Of a DNA stretch of 29,961 nt, positions 22,996 through 29,961 are shown one piece after another. Origin of the DNA: CAJBVG01 sp044337515 (lineage in GTDB: Bacteria > Bacteroidota > Bacteroidia > Sphingobacteriales > Sphingobacteriaceae); NCBI GenBank assembly GCA_044337515.1, contig JBIINK010000027.1, positions 1-29,961 of the forward strand, in the 5' to 3' direction. The notes under the pieces were generated by a model, which ran no database searches, had not been told where the DNA came from, and saw only the letters and a program-made list of their open reading frames with translations. The translations under genes and the position numbers were made by a program. The stretch's first letter is position 1, and every line of letters begins with the position of its first letter.

Positions 22996-25900
22996 GTGTC
23001 GAAATATTTAAAAAATAGTCGCAATTTTTTCTTCATCAGTATTTTCATTATTCTGTTAGTTCAGCTTATTGGCTTATGGACTAAACCAGAAATTGTTGAG
23101 GCGCGTGCTGGGAAATCACTAAGTGCTGAAATTCAAAATTACGACAGGTTAATGCAGAGCTTCTGCGATAATATTACCCTCGATTCTATTCTTAAAGATA
23201 ATTACTCTACTCACAACAATAAAAATTGGGAGAAATTTGTAGCTCTTACTAAAGGGAATCCCTTTAGTACCATCATTTATCAAAATGACAAAATCAGATA
23301 TTGGTCGAAATCCAATGTGGTTCCTGATTATGAATATCTGAAAATTAAAGAAGGAAATAATTTTCGCAAACTTGATAATGGTTGGTACATCATCAAACAA
23401 AAAACTATTGGCAACTCAAAAATATTTTTGTTGTTTAATATTTATAAGGAGTACAATTATCAGAATGAATATTTAGTTAATCGATACAACCCTAGTTTAG
23501 GTGTTAGAGATTATATCGAAATAAATTCTTTTGTGAAAAATAAAGGATACATCATTCAAGATGCATCAGGGAAAAATTTATTTAGCATTAGTATAAACAA
23601 AGAAAAATACAATGCAAATCCTGCAACATTAATTATTATAGGCTGGATACTGATATTTATTTTTTGCTACCTAACCATCAATAGCTTTGCAAAATATCTA
23701 TGGCATAAAGGAGAAACACTTGCGTCAGTTCTGTTTGTATTTGTAGTTATATTATTGCTTCGTTCGGCTAGTATGTATTGGAACGTTCCAACTTCAATAT
23801 ACCAACTACCGCTATTCTCCCCCGAAAAATATGCGAGCAACTTCTTATTCCCTTCATTAGGAGATTTAATAATCAATTTACTTTTAATCCACTGGTTAGT
23901 TTATTTCTTGTTTGATAGAATTAAAGATTTAAATTTTAGAGTTTACAATATTCGCAAAAGCTATATACTAACTATCGCTTTTATAATTTCTTCCTTTGCT
24001 GTTTTAGATACTATTGATTACTTATTCGAAGGACTAGTTTCCAACTCCAACATTTCATTTGAACTTGCCAATATATTAAGCTTAGACATGTATAGTGTCT
24101 TAGGATTTTTTACGTTAAGCTTAATGATGTATTCGTTTTATTTATTTAACGATATGCTCATTGGTATTTTCCATCAGTTCTTTTTGAGTAAACGCGAAAA
24201 ATTAAACGTATTTGTTTTTACCTTAATCATTATTGTAATTAGCAAATCAATTATTGATGAAATAAGTATTCTTTTTTATACGAACACCATATTCTTAGTT
24301 ATTCTAGAGCGTGCCAAAAGCAGGAAACGAAATTATCTTAATCTGCTTCTTGTAGTACTCATTCTTAGTATTTTTTCTATCGCTGCTTCATCTAGATTAT
24401 TGCACTTTAATATTGAAAAAGAAAAAGAGAACAGACAGCTACTCGCATCCAAACTAGAATCGGCGAACGACCCTATTGCAGAATATCTTCTCGAGGGGTT
24501 GATTAAAAAAATTCAAAAAGATGAAGTAATACTAAACTATTTTAAAGAGTCGAAAATAAATGGTGAATCGCTAAACATGCGTATTCAACAATTATACTTT
24601 GGTGGTTACTTTTCTAAATACGATTTGTTAGTGTATGAATTTGATAGTGCGGGACGAGCATTAAAAGAAAGTCAGAATAAAACACTAGGGTATTTCGAAG
24701 ATATCATCAATAATAAAAGCACACCAACATTTAATCAGTATTTCTACTACCAATCTAACACCTACGGAATGCTAACCTATTATGGTAAGATTCCACTCTA
24801 TACTAAAGCAGGAAATATTGGGCAATTAATTATCGAACTAAAATCTAAGTATTTCCGCGATGAAAATATTTTTCCAGAATTGCTTTTAGAAGGTAGTTTA
24901 AAAATGAATAAGGATTTTAACTCATATTCTTATTCTATATATAAATCCAACAAATTAATTTCTCAACAAGGTTCTTACCCATATAGCTTACAGAACATTG
25001 AATTCGCTAGTGCTACAGACGGGTATGAGTTTTTAGAATCAAATGAATTTAACCACTTAACCTATAAGCCAAATAATGATTTATTAATCGTAGTAAGTAA
25101 ACCCATAGAATCTAAAACTAAAATCTTAACCCTTTTCTCTTATATTTTTGGTTTGTTTTCTTTCTTCTTGTTAATTTTTTATTTGAGAAGAACATTTGGA
25201 AAGCGATTTAATTTATTAACTATTAATTTTAAAAATATTACTTGGAGGGTTAAAATTTTATTTAAAACTCGTATTCAACTTTCCTTAGTATTAACCATCA
25301 TCATTTCATTGATCATTGTAGGGTACATTACATTTATTTACATTACCGACCAGTATACCAAACAACAAAATGAGAGATTAAGTCAGAAGGTTCGCTCCAT
25401 ATTAATTTCTTTAGAGAAGCGTGCATACCTAATCAATTATTGGAACAATACGTACGACGATAAAATGTCGGTTGAGTTGAAAAGTTTATCTGATTTATAC
25501 TTATCGGATATTAACATTTATAATTTAAATGGTCATTTACTATTATCTACTCAACCAAAAATTTTCGAAGAAGGTTTAACATCTAAACAAATGAACCCCG
25601 AGGCGTATATGATTATGCGACGCTTCGAGCGTTCGGAATTTACAACCACCGAAAAAATTGGTGCCTTACAATACTTATCTTCTTATGCTCCTATTCGGAA
25701 TTCGAACAATAAGATTGTTGGATACTTGAACCTTCCATACTTCGCTAACAAATTAGAGTATGAAGCTAGAGTGTCGCAGTTCTTAACCACATTCATCAAT
25801 GTGTACGTATTTATATTTGTAGCCATTGGCTTCATTGCATTCTTTATTGCCAACTCCATTACCTTCCCATTAACTTTAATTGAAGAGCAATTGCGTGAAA

Positions 25901-26709
25901 CAAAAATTGGGAAGAAGATGGATCCTATTTCTTGGAAAGGGAGTGATGAAATTGGAAAGTTGATCAACGAATACAATCGGATGATTCTAGAATTAGAAGA
26001 AAGTACAGATCGATTGGCGAAATCGGAACGAGAGAACGCGTGGCGAGAAATGGCGAAACAAGTAGCTCACGAAATTAAAAACCCACTTACGCCTATGAAG
26101 TTAGGCTTACAACATTTACAGCGTTCGTGGAATGATAATGACCCTAATTTTAACGAGAAGTTCGAACGTTTCAATAATACCTTTATTCAGCAAATAGAAT
26201 CGCTGTCATTAATTGCATCTGAGTTCTCGAGCTTCGCTCAAATGCCACAAACGAGCAAAGAGTTAGTTGACTTGAAAGAAATTGTAAGCAACGTAGTGGA
26301 TCTATATAAGAACACAAACGATATTGAAATCCATTTGGGTTACTTGCCAGGATTAAAATCTATGGTGATGGCCGATAAGGACCAAATGATTCGGACTTTC
26401 AATAACCTGATTAAAAATGCTATTCAATCTATTCCTTCTCAACGGAACGGACAAATCAATGTTGATTTATTAAATGACAAAGGACATTTCTTGGTTATGA
26501 TACAAGATAATGGCGCGGGAATAGAGGAAGAAAAGCAATCGAAAATATTCCAACCTAACTTTACTACCAAAAATTCTGGTATGGGAATGGGTCTGGCCAT
26601 CGTAAAAAATATAATTGATAATGCGGGTGGAAAAATTTGGTTTCAGTCTGAACTCAATAAAGGCACTACTTTTTACGTTTCATTACCATTAGATTATGGA
26701 AATGATTAA
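22996..26709 (+). CDS. large multi-sensor NtrY-like histidine kinase
   Basis: This is a 1237-residue membrane histidine kinase beginning with GTG. A first TM (about 11-28) and an extracytoplasmic region are followed by a block of about seven TMs (about 212-465), a second extracytoplasmic domain (about 475-710) and a TM (about 716-733). A further TM (about 760-780), a third sensor region and a TM (about 930-950) follow. The cytoplasmic part has HAMP, HisKA with His1025 in HEIKNPLTPMK, and HATPase with the N-box Asn1136 (NNLIKNAIQS), DNGAGI from Asp1171 and GMGMGLAIV. The H-box resembles NtrY, but no response regulator is in the window. The next gene overlaps its end. Confidence 0.9.
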   Translation: MSKYLKNSRNFFFISIFIILLVQLIGLWTKPEIVEARAGKSLSAEIQNYDRLMQSFCDNITLDSILKDNYSTHNNKNWEKFVALTKGNPFSTIIYQNDKIRYWSKSNVVPDYEYLKIKEGNNFRKLDNGWYIIKQKTIGNSKIFLLFNIYKEYNYQNEYLVNRYNPSLGVRDYIEINSFVKNKGYIIQDASGKNLFSISINKEKYNANPATLIIIGWILIFIFCYLTINSFAKYLWHKGETLASVLFVFVVILLLRSASMYWNVPTSIYQLPLFSPEKYASNFLFPSLGDLIINLLLIHWLVYFLFDRIKDLNFRVYNIRKSYILTIAFIISSFAVLDTIDYLFEGLVSNSNISFELANILSLDMYSVLGFFTLSLMMYSFYLFNDMLIGIFHQFFLSKREKLNVFVFTLIIIVISKSIIDEISILFYTNTIFLVILERAKSRKRNYLNLLLVVLILSIFSIAASSRLLHFNIEKEKENRQLLASKLESANDPIAEYLLEGLIKKIQKDEVILNYFKESKINGESLNMRIQQLYFGGYFSKYDLLVYEFDSAGRALKESQNKTLGYFEDIINNKSTPTFNQYFYYQSNTYGMLTYYGKIPLYTKAGNIGQLIIELKSKYFRDENIFPELLLEGSLKMNKDFNSYSYSIYKSNKLISQQGSYPYSLQNIEFASATDGYEFLESNEFNHLTYKPNNDLLIVVSKPIESKTKILTLFSYIFGLFSFFLLIFYLRRTFGKRFNLLTINFKNITWRVKILFKTRIQLSLVLTIIISLIIVGYITFIYITDQYTKQQNERLSQKVRSILISLEKRAYLINYWNNTYDDKMSVELKSLSDLYLSDINIYNLNGHLLLSTQPKIFEEGLTSKQMNPEAYMIMRRFERSEFTTTEKIGALQYLSSYAPIRNSNNKIVGYLNLPYFANKLEYEARVSQFLTTFINVYVFIFVAIGFIAFFIANSITFPLTLIEEQLRETKIGKKMDPISWKGSDEIGKLINEYNRMILELEESTDRLAKSERENAWREMAKQVAHEIKNPLTPMKLGLQHLQRSWNDNDPNFNEKFERFNNTFIQQIESLSLIASEFSSFAQMPQTSKELVDLKEIVSNVVDLYKNTNDIEIHLGYLPGLKSMVMADKDQMIRTFNNLIKNAIQSIPSQRNGQINVDLLNDKGHFLVMIQDNGAGIEEEKQSKIFQPNFTTKNSGMGMGLAIVKNIIDNAGGKIWFQSELNKGTTFYVSLPLDYGND

Positions 26710-29700
26710 GAAAGCTATCTTATATACCACATTAGTATTCTCCTCCGTACAAGTGCAAGCACAAGCATTGAAAGATAGCGTGCCTTCAGTTCTAGAAAAA
26801 AGATACTTCCATAAAGACGCCAAGCTAATGCTCAGTAGAGAGCAAGCCATTAACAATCCTTTTTCTATAACTTACGACACTAAAAACGACGATGGCTTCG
26901 GACTCAGTGGATTGAGCCGTTCTGGAAGTATTGCAAGAGCAATAACCGTAGGTAATAATCAGGACTTAAGTTTAAGCTCTTCTCTCAACTTGCAATTCTC
27001 TGGTCGATTAAGTGAAGACCTCAATGTTGTTGCAGCAATTTCAGATGATAATATTCCTATTCAACCTGAAGGAAACACGCAACAGATACAAGATTTTGAT
27101 AAAGTATTTATTCAACTCGTACATAAAAATTACACCTTAACAGCAGGAGATTTTGAAATTAGAAAGCCGAACTCCTATTTTTTAAATTATTTTAAAAAAG
27201 CAAAGGGTGGATATATTCAGAGCACAGTAGAAAGTAAAAATGGATTTAAAATTTTAAATGATGCAGCCATTGCTGTGGCTAAAGGGAAGTACAACCGCCA
27301 AGTGTTTATTGGCAAAGAAGGGATACAAGGCCCCTACCGCCTACAGGGTTCATCAAATGAAACATTTATCATCGTATTGGCAGGAACAGAGCGTGTGTTC
27401 ATTGATGGTGTGCTATTGAAGCGTGGCGAAAATCAGGACTACACCATCGATTATAATACTGCAGAAATTACTTTTATGCCTAGGCGTATTATTACTGCTT
27501 ACTCAAGGATAACTATCGAGTTTGAATATTCTGATAAAAATTATGCTCGAAGTTTAAGTATTGTGAACTCTACATTCGAAAATGCAAAGAACACTTTTCA
27601 TTTTAATTATTATAACGAACAAGATTCAAAAAATAGACCACTATTACAATCATTAGATGATAATCAAAAGTTATTTTTATCAGCAATTGGAGATGCTACA
27701 ACTACTGCTTATTATCCATCTATCGATAGTGTAGGCTATACGAGCAACGAAGTGCGGTATAAGAAAATGGATAGTTTGGGCTATACGATATATAAACTAT
27801 CTACCAATCCGGAAGAAGCTATCTATCGATTAAATTTCACACAAGTAGGGACTAATAACGGTAACTATATTCCCGAAAACACTCTAGCTAACGGAAGAGT
27901 TTTTAAATGGGTTGCGCCAGTGAATGGAATATTACAAGGCAGTTACGAGCCTGTAGTAATTCTTGTTGCTCCGAAAAAATCGAGCATGTTTACCTTCGCT
28001 GCCGAACATCGTGCAAATAATAAATGGAAAGTGGGTACTGAAGTAGCCATTAGTCAGCAAGATAAAAACCTCTACTCCACTAAAGATGATAAAAACAACA
28101 CTGGGCTTGCAGTAAAATCAACTATAGAAAATAAAATTATACTTAAACGCGACTCTACTGGTGATGTGCATTTAATAACGAATGCCCAAGCAGAATTAGT
28201 TAGCCAATCGTTTAAAGCAGTAGAGTTTTATCGCCCTGTTGAATTTAACCGTACCTATAATAATACACAAATCCAACAAACGGCAGAGCAATGGTATTCT
28301 GTACAATCGGCTATAGAAAAAAATAATAAGTCACTTGTATACTATAGATTTTCTGCTTTTTTAAAAGACACCGTTTATCAAGGTATACAACAAAGCATTG
28401 GCACCGACTATCAATATAAAACATATAGATTATTTTCAAGAGCAAGTTTATTAACTACAACGTTTAACAATAAAAATAATTCAAGTAATTTCTTAAAGCA
28501 TCAGGTTGATATTAGCAAAAGCTTTAAGTATAGTGTAATTGGTATTGGAGAAGAATATGAAAAAAATATTTTTACGAATTCATCAAACGACACGCTATCT
28601 AATACAAGTTTTTCTTTTTATGATTATAAAGTTTATGTTAAAAGTCCAGAAACATCCATCAATAAATATTTATTAGAATATAATAACCGAATAGACCGCA
28701 GTCCTTATCAAAATGACTTACGTGCTGCAACACGTTCAGAAAACATTGTCTTAAATACAGAGTTAAATAAAAATCAAAATGCATTAGTTGGACTCAGTGT
28801 GAATTACAGAAATTTAAATGTCATTAATAAAAATTCTACATTAAAGTCTGAAGAAAATATTGTCTCTAGGGTTCGCTTTGATGCAAATGCCTTAAAAGGT
28901 TTTGTGAGTAGTAATACTTTTTATGAAATAGGAACAGGGCAAGAACCTGAACGTGCGTTTACGTATTTAAAGGTTCCATCGGGACAAGGGGTTTATGTAT
29001 TCCGTGATTATAATAACAATGGTGTACAAGAGTTAAATGAATTCGAGATTGCAAAATATACTTACGAAGCCGATTATATTCGTGTAAGTACCTTGAGTGC
29101 AAATTTCGTTAGAACTAAATCAACTTCTATATCCGAAAACATCATGATAGATCCATCTAGAAGATGGTCGAATAAAACCAATGTGTTAAAATACTTAAGT
29201 GTTTTTTCTAATCAGTTAAATTTTAAAATAGATCGAAAAACTTTACGCGATGCGACTAATAATATTTTCAATCCATTTGATATAAAAATTCAAGACACTT
29301 CTCTTATTACCATTAACACACAATTCCGTGAAAGCTTTTATTTTAATAGAAGCAATCCCATATTCGGTGCAGACTATACTTATCAAGGCAATAGCAACAA
29401 GAACTTGCTGAGCATTGGTTTCGATTCTAGAAAGTATAATGAGCACATCATCCGTACTCGTTGGAATATTGGTGGTCAATACTCCATTTTATCAGAGTTT
29501 AAACGTGGACAAAAAACAGCAAACAATGAAGCTGCTGTTGATCGAAATTATTTAATAAATTACTATAGCTTGAAACCTGAATTTGCTTATCAGTTTTCGA
29601 GTAACTACCGTTGGGGGGTGTATTATAATTTCCAACATCAAGAGAACACACTACTCAGTGCAGAAAAATCCACCCAACATAAATTAAGTGCAGAAATGAA

Positions 29701-29956
29701 ATATAATGCTGGCGGTAAGTCGAGCATTCAAACACAATTCAACTTCATCTATAACAACTTTACTGGTCAAAGTAATTCTGCTATTGCTTATGAAATGCTA
29801 GAAGCATTACAACCAGGAAAAAATTTAACATGGTCTGCTAATTGGCAAAAAAATGTAGGACCAAATTTACAAATCAGTATTTTGTATGATGGAAGAAGTT
29901 CGGAAGGAAGTAAAGTGATTCATGCAGGAAGCATGCAAGCAAGAGCCTTTTTCTAG
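26702..29956 (+). CDS. large outer-membrane beta-barrel protein, unknown function
   Basis: I recognise no named family. From the ATG at 26702 the product has 1084 residues: a signal peptide (MIKKAILYTTLVFSSVQVQA), an N-terminal domain with GIQGPYRLQGSSNETFIIVLAGTERVFIDGVLL-type segments, and a DYTIDYNTAEITFMPRRII motif. About 750 residues of alternating aromatic/polar beta-strands follow, ending in FF, typical of BAM-inserted barrels. The DYTIDYNxAEIxF motif recalls segments in SprA-like Bacteroidota barrels, but the protein is less than half their length. Residues 769-780 match an EF-hand-type calcium loop (D-x-N-x-N-G-x5-E). The start lies inside the kinase gene (8-nt overlap, or 14 nt from ATG 26696), implying coupled expression. 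Confidence 0.8.
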   Translation: MIKKAILYTTLVFSSVQVQAQALKDSVPSVLEKRYFHKDAKLMLSREQAINNPFSITYDTKNDDGFGLSGLSRSGSIARAITVGNNQDLSLSSSLNLQFSGRLSEDLNVVAAISDDNIPIQPEGNTQQIQDFDKVFIQLVHKNYTLTAGDFEIRKPNSYFLNYFKKAKGGYIQSTVESKNGFKILNDAAIAVAKGKYNRQVFIGKEGIQGPYRLQGSSNETFIIVLAGTERVFIDGVLLKRGENQDYTIDYNTAEITFMPRRIITAYSRITIEFEYSDKNYARSLSIVNSTFENAKNTFHFNYYNEQDSKNRPLLQSLDDNQKLFLSAIGDATTTAYYPSIDSVGYTSNEVRYKKMDSLGYTIYKLSTNPEEAIYRLNFTQVGTNNGNYIPENTLANGRVFKWVAPVNGILQGSYEPVVILVAPKKSSMFTFAAEHRANNKWKVGTEVAISQQDKNLYSTKDDKNNTGLAVKSTIENKIILKRDSTGDVHLITNAQAELVSQSFKAVEFYRPVEFNRTYNNTQIQQTAEQWYSVQSAIEKNNKSLVYYRFSAFLKDTVYQGIQQSIGTDYQYKTYRLFSRASLLTTTFNNKNNSSNFLKHQVDISKSFKYSVIGIGEEYEKNIFTNSSNDTLSNTSFSFYDYKVYVKSPETSINKYLLEYNNRIDRSPYQNDLRAATRSENIVLNTELNKNQNALVGLSVNYRNLNVINKNSTLKSEENIVSRVRFDANALKGFVSSNTFYEIGTGQEPERAFTYLKVPSGQGVYVFRDYNNNGVQELNEFEIAKYTYEADYIRVSTLSANFVRTKSTSISENIMIDPSRRWSNKTNVLKYLSVFSNQLNFKIDRKTLRDATNNIFNPFDIKIQDTSLITINTQFRESFYFNRSNPIFGADYTYQGNSNKNLLSIGFDSRKYNEHIIRTRWNIGGQYSILSEFKRGQKTANNEAAVDRNYLINYYSLKPEFAYQFSSNYRWGVYYNFQHQENTLLSAEKSTQHKLSAEMKYNAGGKSSIQTQFNFIYNNFTGQSNSAIAYEMLEALQPGKNLTWSANWQKNVGPNLQISILYDGRSSEGSKVIHAGSMQARAFF

Positions 29957-29958
29957 TA

Positions 29959-29961
29959 ATG
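29959..29961 (+). other. possible start codon of a further gene cut by the window end
   Basis: An ATG follows the outer-membrane protein stop (29954-29956) after 2 nt and is the last codon of the window. Given the tight spacing in this run of genes it may begin another cotranscribed gene, but nothing of its product can be seen. Confidence 0.3.

Noticed and set aside
26702..29956. SprA, the T9SS translocon
   Set aside because: Some motif wording is similar, but the protein has about 1084 residues where SprA has over 2000, and no other T9SS component gene is nearby.

Overview
The window is ordinary-looking chromosome from a low-GC (mid-30s percent by eye) member of the Bacteroidota. Three secreted proteins end in type IX secretion (T9SS) type A sorting domains, recognisable -7 boxes follow the Bacteroidota consensus TAnnTTTG, Shine-Dalgarno sequences are absent, and the protein families (PadR-PspC pair, DUF5117-type metzincin, M61 peptidase, two-domain MetG) are those of that phylum. 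Order or genus cannot be fixed from the sequence alone.

Layout. 149-1006 (minus): a SOUL-family protein followed by pterin-4a-carbinolamine dehydratase. 1221-3526 (plus): a secreted GH13 alpha-amylase with a T9SS tail, then a small lipoprotein. 3546-3616: tRNA-Arg(CCG), followed by an 8-bp tandem repeat. 3780-6080 (plus): an M61 peptidase and a PhnA/YjdM zinc-ribbon protein. 6227-8131 (plus): a BNR/PKD surface protein with a T9SS tail, flanked on both sides by a composite palindrome plus 8-mer repeat. 8291-11375 (minus): metG and a luciferase-like flavin monooxygenase, the latter bounded by short-period repeats and richer in GC. 11423-13510: convergent ldcA and anmK separated by a large nested palindrome. 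13602-14978 (minus): a second BNR-type T9SS cargo. 15135-17067 (plus): padR and a PspC-domain membrane protein under a near-perfect operator. 17062-19048: a conserved protein of unknown function and a divergent dipeptide epimerase. 19112-21673 (minus): a large secreted metzincin. 21789-29956 (plus): a THUMP RNA methyltransferase, a 1237-residue multi-sensor histidine kinase and, overlapping it, a 1084-residue outer-membrane beta-barrel protein. The final ATG of the window may start a further gene.

How the genes fit together. LdcA, AnmK and the L-Ala-D/L-Glu epimerase act in peptidoglycan recycling and lie within about 7.6 kb, although not in one operon. The PadR-PspC pair looks like an autoregulated envelope-stress module. 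The kinase and outer-membrane protein overlap by a few codons and are probably translationally coupled. No response regulator, no T9SS machinery, no CRISPR array and no transposase were seen.

The least ordinary features are non-coding. One is a family of degenerate repeats with a strict 8-bp period in at least four intergenic spots, which runs into the ends of two genes. Others are 7-bp arrays (one inside anmK), a nested palindrome between ldcA and anmK, and a recurring arrangement in which a -7 promoter box sits 4-5 nt before the start codon, suggesting leaderless mRNAs. I found no clearly new multi-gene system.
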